A stretch of 38,314 nucleotides of DNA from an uncultured Methanofollis sp. (GTDB taxonomy: Archaea > Halobacteriota > Methanomicrobia > Methanomicrobiales > Methanofollaceae), in NCBI RefSeq assembly GCF_937919355.1, contig NZ_CALFSA010000189.1, positions 1-38,314 of the forward strand, written 5' to 3'. Under the pieces are notes generated by a model. It ran no database searches. It was not told the DNA's origin and worked only from the letters and a program-made list of their open reading frames with translations. How positions within the stretch are numbered: position 1 is the stretch's first letter; each line of letters starts with the position of its first letter. This document shows positions 12,886-21,725 of the stretch, one piece after another. The translations under genes were made by a program, and so were the position numbers.

Positions 12886-13389
12886 ATGGCAGACTTTCAG
12901 CTGTCTTCCACGAGCAAGACGTCGGTGCGGAAACTTCCCGCCCCGATCGCCGATGCCGCCACCTTCAACGGCATCATCGAGAACGTCCTGAAGAACAACC
13001 CCTGGGGCTGCACCCCGTGGGAGAGTGCGGGCGAGTCGCACGCCGCCGTCGAGAAGGCGGGCGAGGCCTACACGGCGCGGGTCGTCTACGAGGACACACT
13101 CGGCCGTGCCATCGGCACCGCCTCCGCACGTGCCCCGACTCTCGCCGGCTTCACCGCCGCGAAGAACGAGATCATCGGCAACGCCGCACTCGAGACCGCA
13201 ATCGGCGGCACCGCCGTCGCCGACCCCGACCGCGAGGCGTATACCTGCCGCCTCCGCTGCCACGCCGCAAACGGAGAGGTCTACTCCGTCGCATTCACCC
13301 GCACCTCAGTGCGGGTCTCGTCCTACGAGGACGACAACGTCCTCGCCGCAATCGAGACCTGGGCAGACGGCGTCACCGCACTCAACTGA
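12886..13389 (+). CDS. Uncharacterised protein with a decayed paralogue at 23.2 kb
   Basis: This 167-aa protein is of unknown function. It starts MADFQLSSTSKTSVRKL, has a central alpha-beta region with a conserved-looking NPWGCTPWESAG stretch, and ends in strands (YSVAFTRTSVRVSSYE) and ETWADGVTALN. It has no signal peptide or membrane segment. ATG 12886 is preceded by GGAG about 10 bases away; an in-frame ATG at 12844 lies too close to the TATA region. A strong hairpin-plus-T terminator follows the stop directly. The last 22 codons plus the terminator recur in degraded form at 23160-23278, so the gene belongs to a family with at least two copies here. Confidence 0.65.
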   Translation: MADFQLSSTSKTSVRKLPAPIADAATFNGIIENVLKNNPWGCTPWESAGESHAAVEKAGEAYTARVVYEDTLGRAIGTASARAPTLAGFTAAKNEIIGNAALETAIGGTAVADPDREAYTCRLRCHAANGEVYSVAFTRTSVRVSSYEDDNVLAAIETWADGVTALN

Positions 13390-13413
13390 GGGGAGATCCC
13401 CCTCTCCTTTTTT
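13388..13413 (+). terminator. Hairpin and T-run terminator after the 12886 gene
   Basis: GAGGGG (13388-13393) pairs with CCCCTC (13399-13404), followed by TTTTTT at 13408-13413. It begins inside the stop codon. The same arrangement (ACTGAG, G-run, C-run, CTCC, T6) follows the decayed paralogue at 23252. Confidence 0.7.
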
Positions 13414-13576
13414 CCCCGTCACCCCTCAGCGACGCAGTGCTCGTGCCGGGAGCGGGCGCGAGGGGGGCCGGTACAATCGCGGCCCTGCACACCCCCCGCC
13501 TCCGGAAAAAACGGGAAACACGACAGGAAGAGGCCCCGGTCTCCCCCGCCGCCTCGGAAATCCGGGCAGGAGAAGG

Positions 13577-13645
13577 ATATTATAGAATCACCGGATCAGA
13601 GGAGAATAATTCCTGATCGAGCACCCCGCCTTCGGCACAGGTGCT
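13577..13645 (+). promoter_or_regulatory. Putative promoter and leader of the kdp operon
   Basis: A TATA-like ATATTATAGA (about 13577-13586) lies about 80 bp before kdpA, implying a leader of some 50 nt. The leader contains the inverted repeat AGCACC (13620-13625)/GGTGCT (13640-13645), a possible hairpin just before the GGGGATG ribosome-binding region. kdp operons are induced by K+ limitation; no classical KdpE gene is present, so control could act here. Inference only. Confidence 0.4.
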
Positions 13646-13661
13646 TTCCGGGGATGATATC

Positions 13662-15368
13662 ATGACCATACCTGATCCCACATCGGACGCCATCGCTCTG
13701 GGCATCTTCCTTGCCCTTCTCACCGGGACGGCCCTGCTCCTCAGCCGGTACGTCTCCGGTGTCTTTGCCGGGGAACTCTCGCACGGACCCCCCGGCCGTA
13801 TCGAAGAGTGGCTATTCCGCCTCGTCCGGACAGACCCTTTGCGGGAAGAAGGATGGCGGGGCTACGCCCGCAATATGCTCGTCTTCAACGTCGTCGGTTT
13901 CCTCTTCCTCTTTTCGCTTCTTCTTCTGCAAGGGTTCCTGCCCCTCAACCCGCAGGGGTACGGCGCCTTCGCCCCGCACGTCGCCCTGAACACCGCCGTC
14001 AGTTTCGTCACCAACACCAACTGGCAGGTCTACGCCGGCGAGACGACGGCAAGTTACCTCGCCCAGATGGCAGGACTCACCGTCCAGAACTTCCTCTCGG
14101 CCGGCACCGGCATCTGCATCGCCCTTGCGGTGATGCGGGGGATCACCCGGCGCACGACCCCGCTGATCGGCAACTTCTGGGTGGACATCACCCGGTGCAC
14201 CCTCTACATCCTCCTCCCGATCGCCTTCGTCGCCTCTCTCCTCCTCGTCTCGCAGGGCGTCGTCCAGAACTTCGACCCCTACGTCCATGCCGACGGCTAC
14301 GGCGGCCCGCAGACGATCGCCATGGGCCCGGTCGCCACGCAGGAGACGATCAAGAACCTCGGGACAAACGGCGGCGGGTTCTTCTCCGCCAACGCCGCCC
14401 ATCCCTACGAGAACCCGACGGCCCTCACCAACCTCCTGGAGATCTTCCTGATCCTCCTCATCCCCGCCACCCTGCCCTTCGTCTTCGGGCGCATGGCCGG
14501 CACCATGCGGCAGGGGTGGGCCATCTACGCGGCGATGCTCGTCATCTTCGTCGGGGCACTGGGAGCACTCTACGCCGTCGAACTCGCCGGCAACCCCCTC
14601 GTCACCGACCTCGGGGTCGCCGGGGTCTCGATGGAGGGGAAGGAGGTGAGGTTCGGCCTCGGCGGCACGGCCCTCTTCACGACCGCGACCACCGCCACCT
14701 CGTGCGGGGCGGTCAACGCCATGTTCGACTCCCTGACACCCCTCGGCGGCATGGTCCCCCTCCTCCTGATGCTCCTCGGCGAGGTCGTCTTCGGCGGGGT
14801 GGGGTCGGGCTTCTACACCTTCGTCGGGTTCATGGTCCTCTCCGTCTTCGTCGCCGGACTGATGATCGGGCGGACGCCCGAGTTCCTCGGGAAAAAGATC
14901 GACGTCCCGGAGATGCGCATGGCCGTTGTCACCGTGCTCGCCCCGGGCGTGCTCGTGGTCGTCCTCTCGGCCGTCTCCCTCCTCGTGCCGGGCGCACTCT
15001 CGGCGATGCTCAACCCCGGCCCCCACGGCCTCTCCGAACTGGTCTACGCCTTCGCGTCCATGTCCAACAACAACGGGAGCGCCTTCGGCGGCCTGGACGG
15101 TTCTTCGCCGTACTACGCCGTCGCCGGGTCCCTGGCGATGGCTGTCGGGAGGTTCGTCCCCGCCGTCGCCATGCTCGCCCTGGCCGGGTCGATGGCGCAG
15201 AAGAAACGTGTCCCGCCGGGCCCGGGGACCCTGCCGACCTCGTCGGCGACATTCGTCCTCTGGACCGTCCTCGTGATCCTGATCGTCGGCGTGCTCACCT
15301 TCTTCCCTCTCTTCGCCACAGGGCCGATTGCAGAACATCTTATTATGATCGAAGGGGGGACGACCTGA
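13662..15368 (+). CDS. kdpA: K+-transporting ATPase subunit A
   Basis: At 568 aa, close to the 557 aa of E. coli KdpA, this is a polytopic membrane protein forming the K+ channel-like path of the Kdp pump. It carries the repeated selectivity-filter loops of the family: TNTNWQVY near 110-120, TNGGGFFSANAAHPYENP near 235-250, CGAVNAMFDSLTPLGG near 350, and SNNNGSAFGGL near 465. ATG 13662 is taken because the mature family N-terminus (short periplasmic start, then ALGIFLALLTG) follows directly; an upstream in-frame stretch from 13641 is not needed. The stop overlaps kdpB by one base. With KdpB and KdpC it imports K+ at micromolar external concentrations using ATP. Confidence 0.95.
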   Translation: MTIPDPTSDAIALGIFLALLTGTALLLSRYVSGVFAGELSHGPPGRIEEWLFRLVRTDPLREEGWRGYARNMLVFNVVGFLFLFSLLLLQGFLPLNPQGYGAFAPHVALNTAVSFVTNTNWQVYAGETTASYLAQMAGLTVQNFLSAGTGICIALAVMRGITRRTTPLIGNFWVDITRCTLYILLPIAFVASLLLVSQGVVQNFDPYVHADGYGGPQTIAMGPVATQETIKNLGTNGGGFFSANAAHPYENPTALTNLLEIFLILLIPATLPFVFGRMAGTMRQGWAIYAAMLVIFVGALGALYAVELAGNPLVTDLGVAGVSMEGKEVRFGLGGTALFTTATTATSCGAVNAMFDSLTPLGGMVPLLLMLLGEVVFGGVGSGFYTFVGFMVLSVFVAGLMIGRTPEFLGKKIDVPEMRMAVVTVLAPGVLVVVLSAVSLLVPGALSAMLNPGPHGLSELVYAFASMSNNNGSAFGGLDGSSPYYAVAGSLAMAVGRFVPAVAMLALAGSMAQKKRVPPGPGTLPTSSATFVLWTVLVILIVGVLTFFPLFATGPIAEHLIMIEGGTT

Positions 15369-17416
15369 TGGCCCGGAAACGCTACCCGCGCCCGGCGGCC
15401 TTCGAACCCGGCCTCCTCCGCGAGGCCCTCGTCGGATCGGTGCTGAAACTCGACCTCAGGCGGCAGGTGCAGAACCCGGTAATGTTGCTCGTCGAGGTCG
15501 GCGGTATCCTGACGACGGCGACCTTCCTCGTCGCCCCGACGGCACCGACCGCCCTCTTCACCGCCCTCGTCTCGGCCTGGCTCTGGCTGACCGTCCTCTT
15601 CGCCAATTTTGCGGAGTCGCTCTCCGAAGGCCGGGGCCGGGCGCGGGCGGCGTCTTTGCGGGAGTCCCGGACGAGCGTCGTCGCCCACCGCCTGCGGGGT
15701 GACGCCGCCGAGGACGTCCCGTCGTCGGACCTCAGGACCGGCGACCTCGTGCGGGTGGGGGAGACAGAGGTCGTCCCCGGCGACGGCGACGTCGTGAAAG
15801 GCGCCGCCCAGATCAACGAGGCCGCCGTCACCGGCGAATCCGCCCCGGTGATCAGGGAGGCCGGCGGCGACCGGAGCGCCGTGACAGGCGGGACCACCGT
15901 CGTCGCCGGCGAGATCGTCGTCAGGATCACGGCCAATCCGGGCGAGACCTTCCTCGACCGCATGATCACGATGGTCGAAGGCGCCGAGCGGCGCAAGACC
16001 CCGAACGAACTGGCCCTCGACGTCCTGGTCCTCTCCCTCACCGCCGTCTTCCTCGTCGTCGTCGGCGCCATCTACCCGGTCTCCGCCTACAGCGCCGCCG
16101 AGAGCGGCACCGGTGCGGCCGTCTCCCTCACGGTGCTCGTCGCCCTCTTCGTCTGTCTTGCGCCGACGACCATCGCCGCACTCCTGCCGGTGATCGGGAT
16201 CGCCGGCATGGACCGCCTCTTCCGGCGGAACGTGGTCGCCCTCTCCGGGCGGGCGATCGAGGCCGCCGGCGACGTGAACGTCCTCCTCCTCGACAAGACC
16301 GGGACAATCACCCACGGCAACAGGCAGGCGGTCGAGTTCGTCCCTGTCGAGGGGGTGTCGCGGGCTGAACTCATGGAAGCGGCGTTCCTCTCCTCTTTCG
16401 CCGACGAGACGCCCGAGGGGAAGAGCATCGTCGCCCTCGTCAGGAAAAAGACCGGAGCCGTCCCTGAATGTCCGCCGGACACCTCCTTCACGCCATTCTC
16501 GCCCCAGACCCGCATGAGTGCAGCCGAGTGCGGCGGCGTCGCTTACCTGAAAGGGGCCGCCGACGCGATAACGGCGAAGGTCGCCGACCTCGGCGGCAGA
16601 GTCCCGCCCGACCTGACGGCGAAGGTCAACGGCATTGCGTCTGAGGGGGGCACGCCCCTCGTCGCCGCCCGCGACAGCACGGTCCTCGGCGTGATCTTCC
16701 TGAAAGATATCCTGAAGACCGGGATACGGGAGAGGTTTGCCGACCTGCGGAAGATCGGGATCAAGACCGTCATGATCACCGGCGACAACCCGCTCACCGC
16801 CGCGGCGATCGCCGCCGAGGCCGGGGTCGACGATTACCTGGCCGAAGCAAAACCCGACGAAAAACTCCGGCTGATCCGGGAGTACCAGGACGAGGGCTAC
16901 ATGGTGGCGATGACCGGCGACGGCACCAACGACGCCCCCGCCCTTGCGCAGGCAGACGTGGCGGTGGCCATGAACAGCGGCACGCAACCCGCCCGTGAAG
17001 CGGCCAACATCATCGACCTCGACAGCGACCCGACGAAACTGCTGGAGATCGTCGAGGTCGGCAAGGAGATCCTCATGACCCGCGGCGCCCTGACGACCTT
17101 TTCCATCGCAAACGACGTCGCCAAGTACTTCGCCATCATCCCGGCCGCCCTGATCGCCATCTACCCGCAACTTGCGGCGCTGAACATCATGCACCTCGCT
17201 TCGCCCGGTTCGGCGATCCTCTCGGCGGTCATCTTCAACGCCCTGGTCATCCTCTGCCTCATCCCGCTCGCCCTCGCCGGCGTCAGGTTCAGGCCGATGC
17301 CGGCGTCGCGGCTCTTTGCGTTGAACCTGACGGTCTTCGGCCTCGGCGGGGTCGTCGCACCGTTTGTGGGGATAAAAGTGATCGACATGATCATTGCGGC
17401 TTTCCTGCCGGTCTGA
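15368..17416 (+). CDS. kdpB: K+-transporting P-type ATPase subunit B
   Basis: This 682-aa catalytic subunit has TGES of the actuator domain at 155-158, the phosphorylated Asp in DKTGT at 309-313, and TGDGTNDAPALA in the C-terminal half of the P domain. Membrane helices surround CLAPTTIAALL (about 263-273), which replaces the CPx/PEGL site of other P-type pumps as in KdpB generally. It hydrolyses ATP to drive K+ through KdpA. ATG 15368 shares its A with the kdpA stop (TGATG), so the subunits are translationally coupled. A much longer open frame runs upstream through kdpA but is a GC-driven shadow. Confidence 0.96.
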   Translation: MARKRYPRPAAFEPGLLREALVGSVLKLDLRRQVQNPVMLLVEVGGILTTATFLVAPTAPTALFTALVSAWLWLTVLFANFAESLSEGRGRARAASLRESRTSVVAHRLRGDAAEDVPSSDLRTGDLVRVGETEVVPGDGDVVKGAAQINEAAVTGESAPVIREAGGDRSAVTGGTTVVAGEIVVRITANPGETFLDRMITMVEGAERRKTPNELALDVLVLSLTAVFLVVVGAIYPVSAYSAAESGTGAAVSLTVLVALFVCLAPTTIAALLPVIGIAGMDRLFRRNVVALSGRAIEAAGDVNVLLLDKTGTITHGNRQAVEFVPVEGVSRAELMEAAFLSSFADETPEGKSIVALVRKKTGAVPECPPDTSFTPFSPQTRMSAAECGGVAYLKGAADAITAKVADLGGRVPPDLTAKVNGIASEGGTPLVAARDSTVLGVIFLKDILKTGIRERFADLRKIGIKTVMITGDNPLTAAAIAAEAGVDDYLAEAKPDEKLRLIREYQDEGYMVAMTGDGTNDAPALAQADVAVAMNSGTQPAREAANIIDLDSDPTKLLEIVEVGKEILMTRGALTTFSIANDVAKYFAIIPAALIAIYPQLAALNIMHLASPGSAILSAVIFNALVILCLIPLALAGVRFRPMPASRLFALNLTVFGLGGVVAPFVGIKVIDMIIAAFLPV

Positions 17417-17428
17417 AGAGGTGAAAAA

Positions 17429-18007
17429 ATGAGTTCGTGGAAAACAGCCATACTGCTCTTTGCGGTGCTCACCGCCGTCGTCGGGGTCGTCTACCCCGTG
17501 GCATTTACGCTCGTCGTCGGGGTGGCGTTCCCCTTCCAGGCCCACGGGAGCCTGGTCATGGACGCCGAAGGCCGCGTCGTCGGCTCGGCCCTCATCGGCC
17601 AGAATGTCACGGCGCCGGGCTACTTCCAGGGCCGCCCGTCGGCGACGCCGTACACCGCGTACAATGCCTCGCACTCAGGGGCATCGAACCTGGGGCCGAC
17701 GAACCCTGTCCTCCTCGAAGAGGTCGCCGGCCGTCTGGCGGCGCTCAGGGACGCCGGGGTGACCGGGCAGGTCCCCTCCGACCTGGTGCAGGCGTCGGGG
17801 AGCGGGCTTGACCCGCACATCAGCCTTGAGGCGGCGCTGGTGCAGGTCCCGGCCGTCGCAAAGGCCCGGGGCCTCCCGGAAGAGGCGGTCGCGGCCCTCG
17901 TCCGTGCGGAGGCGATCGACCCCCTGGTCCCCTTCGCCGGGCCTCACGTCAACGTCCTCTCCCTGAACAGGGCGCTCGACGACCTGGCCGCAGGACAGAG
18001 TCCATGA
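17429..18007 (+). CDS. kdpC: K+-transporting ATPase subunit C
   Basis: At 192 aa this matches the usual 190 aa. One N-terminal membrane helix (AILLFAVLTAVVGVVYPVAF) is followed by a soluble domain with family motifs GSALIGQ, YFQGRPSATPY, SGASNLGPTNP, and the C-terminal VNVLSLNRALD. KdpC stabilises the complex and helps ATP binding. ATG 17429 has a purine-rich GAGGTGA immediately upstream, 12 bp after kdpB. The stop overlaps kdpD by 4 bp. Confidence 0.95.
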   Translation: MSSWKTAILLFAVLTAVVGVVYPVAFTLVVGVAFPFQAHGSLVMDAEGRVVGSALIGQNVTAPGYFQGRPSATPYTAYNASHSGASNLGPTNPVLLEEVAGRLAALRDAGVTGQVPSDLVQASGSGLDPHISLEAALVQVPAVAKARGLPEEAVAALVRAEAIDPLVPFAGPHVNVLSLNRALDDLAAGQSP

Positions 18008-19932
18008 CGGCCGAGGTCCGCCGGCCCCTCCCCGACGACCTCCTCGTCGTCGCCCGCCGGGCCGATCAGAAAGATCACCGGGGCACGTTGACCATCTACC
18101 TGGGCTATGCCGCCGGCGTCGGCAAGACCTACACCATGCTCTCCAACGCACTCCAGCAGCGCGGCGAAGGGGTCGACGTCGTCATCGGTTACGTCGAGAC
18201 CCACGGCCGCCCGGAGACCGACGCCCTGGCCGCAAGGCTTGAAACAGTCCCCGGCGTCGCCGTCGAGTACCAGGGCCTCGCCCTCCGGGAGGTGGACCTC
18301 GACGCGATCATCAGCCGACGGCCGCAGGTCGTCCTCGTTGACGAACTCGCCCATACGAACGCACCGGGCAGTCGCCACGCAAAGCGCTACGAGGACGTCG
18401 AGGAACTTCTCTATGCCGGGATCTCGGTCAGCACCACGGTCAACATCCAGCACATCGAGAGCCTGAACGATGCGGTCTCCCAGATCACGGGGATACGGGT
18501 GGCGGAGACGGTGCCGGACACGGTCTTCTCGGGTGCGGACGAGATCCGCCTCATCGACCTGACGCCCGAGGAGTTGCAGGGCCGTCTCAGGGCGGGGAAG
18601 GTCTATGTGCGGGACATGGCCGAGGCGGCGATCCAGCGCTTTTTCAGTACAGGCAACCTCCTCGCCCTGCGGCAACTCGCCCTGCGGTACATGGCGTCCG
18701 CGACCGACAGGCAGATGATGGAGCAGATGCGCATCTCGGCCGTTTCCGGGCCCTGGCCGGCGACGGAACGGCTTGTCGTCGGTATCAGGCCGGGGCCGCC
18801 GGCAGAGCAGATGGTGCGGGCCGCCTACCGCCTCGCCACGAGGTTCAATGCCGACTGGGTGGTCTTCTCCCTGGACGTCGGGGGCGCAGAAGAGTGGACG
18901 ACGGAGGAACAGGCCTGGCAGAACGAGGCGCTGGAGACGGGGCGGAGGCTGGGCGGCCATATCGTCCACTACCGCGGCGAAGACGTCGCCGAGGAGGTCC
19001 TCCGCTATGCCCGGCGGAACAATGTCACCATGATCATGCTCGGAAAGCCCCGCGGCATCGACCTGCTGTACTCTCCGGTCTACAGGATCGTGCGGGAGTC
19101 GCGCGGCATTGACATCTTCTTCTACGACCTGAAAGGGGAGGGCGCCCCGGTATCTGTCAGGTCGCAGATCCCCCGCCTTCTCACCCGCGACCATGTCGCC
19201 GGCCTGGCCCTGATCGCGGGCGTGGCCGGTATCAGCGTCCTCCTCCGCAACGTGGTCACGCCGCCTGCCCTGCTCGCCATACAACTCCTCCCTGTGGCGG
19301 TGGCGGCCCTCGTCTTCAGGCGGGGCGCCGCCCTCTTTGTGGCCGTGTTGAGCATTATCGTCTTCGACCTCTTCTTTGTCAGGCCCTACTACTCCCTCTC
19401 AGTCGACGACTGGGGGCATTTCATCTCCTTCGTCGGGTTCGTGGCGGTCATCCTCGTCGTCACGGCTCTCGTGACGCGGTTGCGCCACCTCCTCCCGCAG
19501 ATCAGGCGGAGCACGGCTGAGGTCGAGGCTGTCACCGGCCTCTCCCGCGACCTTGCCGGGGCACAGACGCGGCAGGAGGTCTTCGACATCCTCGCCCGGC
19601 ATATGCACGGTTTCGGGCCGGGGGCCTTCGCCGTGCTCGTGCCGGGGGCGGACGGCCTCCAGGTCGGGGCGGGGGACGCGATGTTCCCGCTCACCGAGAA
19701 GGAGAAGGTCATTGCCCAGTGGACGTACGACAACGGCGAGGCGGCGGGACGGGGGACGGACACCCTCTCCGCGGGGCAGGGCCACTATGTCCCGGTCAGG
19801 GTGCACGCCCGGGTCTTCTGCGTGCTGGGTTTCGCGTTCGATATGCCGGAGAGGGCGCTCACGCCGGGGAACAAGGAGATTTTCCTGACGATGGCGCTCC
19901 TCGGGGCGCTGGCCCTGGGGCGGGTGGACTGA
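18004..19932 (+). CDS. kdpD: KdpD-like K+ sensor without a kinase domain
   Basis: At 642 aa versus 894 in E. coli, the protein has the KdpD N-terminal domain with Walker A GYAAGVGKT (34-42) and Walker B LVDELAHTN (111-119). Next come a universal-stress-like domain (about 255-375), four membrane helices of DUF4118 type (about 395-490), and a GAF-like domain (about 510-642). It ends there: no His box (dimerisation/phosphoacceptor) and no HATPase domain. No response regulator follows. So it can sense or bind nucleotide and the membrane signal but cannot phosphorylate KdpE. Kinase-less KdpD forms are known in some cyanobacteria. It starts at ATG 18004, in a 4-bp overlap with kdpC. It may regulate the pump directly or signal through a separate kinase. 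Confidence 0.9.
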   Translation: MTAEVRRPLPDDLLVVARRADQKDHRGTLTIYLGYAAGVGKTYTMLSNALQQRGEGVDVVIGYVETHGRPETDALAARLETVPGVAVEYQGLALREVDLDAIISRRPQVVLVDELAHTNAPGSRHAKRYEDVEELLYAGISVSTTVNIQHIESLNDAVSQITGIRVAETVPDTVFSGADEIRLIDLTPEELQGRLRAGKVYVRDMAEAAIQRFFSTGNLLALRQLALRYMASATDRQMMEQMRISAVSGPWPATERLVVGIRPGPPAEQMVRAAYRLATRFNADWVVFSLDVGGAEEWTTEEQAWQNEALETGRRLGGHIVHYRGEDVAEEVLRYARRNNVTMIMLGKPRGIDLLYSPVYRIVRESRGIDIFFYDLKGEGAPVSVRSQIPRLLTRDHVAGLALIAGVAGISVLLRNVVTPPALLAIQLLPVAVAALVFRRGAALFVAVLSIIVFDLFFVRPYYSLSVDDWGHFISFVGFVAVILVVTALVTRLRHLLPQIRRSTAEVEAVTGLSRDLAGAQTRQEVFDILARHMHGFGPGAFAVLVPGADGLQVGAGDAMFPLTEKEKVIAQWTYDNGEAAGRGTDTLSAGQGHYVPVRVHARVFCVLGFAFDMPERALTPGNKEIFLTMALLGALALGRVD

Positions 19933-19988
19933 GAGAGGACGGGGTAACGATTATATCAGGTCTCCCCTGATCTGCTCCGGGGGAGACG

Positions 19989-21404
19989 GTGACGGGACTG
20001 AAGCGTGCGCTGACCGAGTTCGACCTGACAAACATCATCGTCGGTTCGATCGTGGGTGCCGACATCTACATTGCGTCGGCGCTCACCGCAGGGCTTGTCG
20101 GCCCGTTCGCGATCGTCGTGTGGATAGTCGCCGGGATCTGCGCAACGACGATCGCGGTCGTCTTCGCCTACTGCAGTTATTATGTGCCGCGGGCAGGCGG
20201 GCCTTTCGCCTACGTCTCGGCGGCGTTCGACGATTTTTACGGGTTTCTGACCGGGTGGAGCATGTGGATCGCGGAGATGCTCGCCCTTCCCGTCTTCGCC
20301 ATTGCGTTCGCCCTCTATCTGGGGTCGGTCGTCCCTCTCAGTCCGGCGGCTGAGATGGCGGTGAGGGGTCTCTTCATCGGGGCGCTCACCACCGTCAATG
20401 TCGTCGGTGTCAGGGTGGCGGGCAGGCTCAATGACCTGCTCACGGTCATCAAACTCCTCCCTCTTGTCGTGTTCATCCTGGCGGGCCTTGTCTTTGCGCT
20501 CCTGCATCCCGCTTTTTTTCTCGGCAACTACCGGCCTTTCATGCCGTTTGGCCTGGAGAACGCGGCGTACGCGGTGGTTCTGATATTCTGGGCCTATGTG
20601 GGTTTCGAGATGGGGACTCTCCCGGCCGACGAGGTGAAGGACCCTGCCCGGAGTATCCCGCGGGCGATTTTCAGAGGGATGGCGATTGTCGGGGTCTTCT
20701 ACATCGTGACGAATTTCGTGCTCTACGGCCTCATCCCGCGGGCGGCGTTGGAGGCGACCACGACGCCGCTCGTCCTTGCCGGGACTATCCTCTTCGGGTC
20801 GGCGGGTGCGATTTTTATGACGGTCGGCGCTCTGTTTTCGGTCTCGGGGTCGGACGAGTCAGGCATGCTCGGGAGTTCCCGCCTCGCCTATGCGATGGCT
20901 ATCGACGGTCTTTTCCCGTCTGTTTTTGCGAGGCTCCACCCGCGTTATGGGACGCCGTACGTCGTCCTCATCGTGGAAGGTGTCGTGGCATTCGTGCTCT
21001 CCAGTTACGCCGACCTCTCGGGATTGATCTCGTTCTCCGTCTTCAACCTCGCGTTTTCGTTTCTCCTCACGTCTTTTGCGCTCATTGTGCTGAAAAAGGA
21101 CGAGAGCCCTCTCCTCGGGCAGGTGTTCCTGCCTCTTGCAGGGATAGGGATCTGTCTCTTTCTCCTCGCCTCGACGCCTCCCCTCGACATGGTCGTCGGG
21201 GCGGTGGTGATCGCCGCGGGTGTCCCGATATACCTGTACTTCTCCCCGAAGACCGACATCCACCACCTCAAAGAAGAATTTCTGTCGGAGGAGGCGCTCT
21301 TCCTCCGCCGGGTCGCCGCAAAAGAGTTGTATCTTGCGAATTTTATCCGCCTGCTGCGGGAGGCGTGGGACGCGGGACGGCAGGTGGTGCGCCGCCGCCT
21401 GTAG
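19989..21404 (+). CDS. APC-superfamily permease
   Basis: This 471-aa protein has about 12 membrane helices. The first helix region has the APC unwound glycine signature (NIIVGSIVGADIYIAS, near 14-30), and SGSDESGMLGSSRLAYAMA lies near 288-306, where family members have conserved small residues. The start is GTG 19989, preceded by GGGGGAGA. It lies 56 bp after kdpD in the same direction, so it may join the kdp transcript. Most family members carry amino acids, but some APC proteins (KimA) import K+, and the setting beside kdp and a K+/H+ antiporter makes ion transport a reasonable second hypothesis. Substrate is not visible from sequence. Confidence 0.85.
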   Translation: MTGLKRALTEFDLTNIIVGSIVGADIYIASALTAGLVGPFAIVVWIVAGICATTIAVVFAYCSYYVPRAGGPFAYVSAAFDDFYGFLTGWSMWIAEMLALPVFAIAFALYLGSVVPLSPAAEMAVRGLFIGALTTVNVVGVRVAGRLNDLLTVIKLLPLVVFILAGLVFALLHPAFFLGNYRPFMPFGLENAAYAVVLIFWAYVGFEMGTLPADEVKDPARSIPRAIFRGMAIVGVFYIVTNFVLYGLIPRAALEATTTPLVLAGTILFGSAGAIFMTVGALFSVSGSDESGMLGSSRLAYAMAIDGLFPSVFARLHPRYGTPYVVLIVEGVVAFVLSSYADLSGLISFSVFNLAFSFLLTSFALIVLKKDESPLLGQVFLPLAGIGICLFLLASTPPLDMVVGAVVIAAGVPIYLYFSPKTDIHHLKEEFLSEEALFLRRVAAKELYLANFIRLLREAWDAGRQVVRRRL

Positions 21405-21497
21405 GGCGGGGCCGTCGCGGGTCAAGGGCCCGTGCATCCAGGATACCGGTAATCCGGGGAGGAGGGGAGCAGGAAGCCACGCCCGACAGGTGCAGGG

Positions 21498-21725
21498 TCA
21501 CAGCACATTGTTCAGTTCTTCGACGGTCAGATTGGCCTGCTTTAGTATATGCGACAGAGTCGAACGCTTGACCGGCGTATGCATGGGCACGGTCAGTTTC
21601 AGTGTCGTATCCGGCAGGTGCTTTTGCAGGCGGATATGGCTGCCCCGTTGACGGACCACAACCCATCCGTCCCTCTGAAGTGCCAGAATGATTCTGTCGT
21701 AATTCAGAGCGGGCACCTTGCTCAT
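21498..21725 (-). CDS. hicA: HicA-family mRNA interferase toxin
   Basis: This 75-aa protein has the double-stranded-RNA-binding-like HicA fold. The catalytic His is at residue 30 (RQRGSHIRL) after the GWVVV strand, followed by LKLTVPMHTPVKRSTLSHIL and a final LTVEEL helix. HicA cleaves mRNA independent of translation. It starts at ATG 21725, inside the end of hicB (ATGA overlap 21722-21725). Order hicB-hicA is the less common arrangement but well known. Confidence 0.92.
   Translation of the reverse strand: MSKVPALNYDRIILALQRDGWVVVRQRGSHIRLQKHLPDTTLKLTVPMHTPVKRSTLSHILKQANLTVEELNNVL

Noticed and set aside
13808..15367. In-frame N-terminal extension of kdpB through all of kdpA
   Set aside because: It reads as Arg/Pro/His-rich shadow sequence; KdpB homologues begin at ATG 15368.
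15113..17674. Long open frame (853 codons) on the minus strand opposite kdpB/kdpC
   Set aside because: It is antisense to clearly conserved kdp genes, its product is a low-complexity Arg/Asp/Gly-rich string, and such frames are expected in high-GC coding DNA.
17944..19284. 446-codon minus-strand frame opposite kdpD
   Set aside because: Antisense shadow of conserved KdpD motifs; composition-driven.
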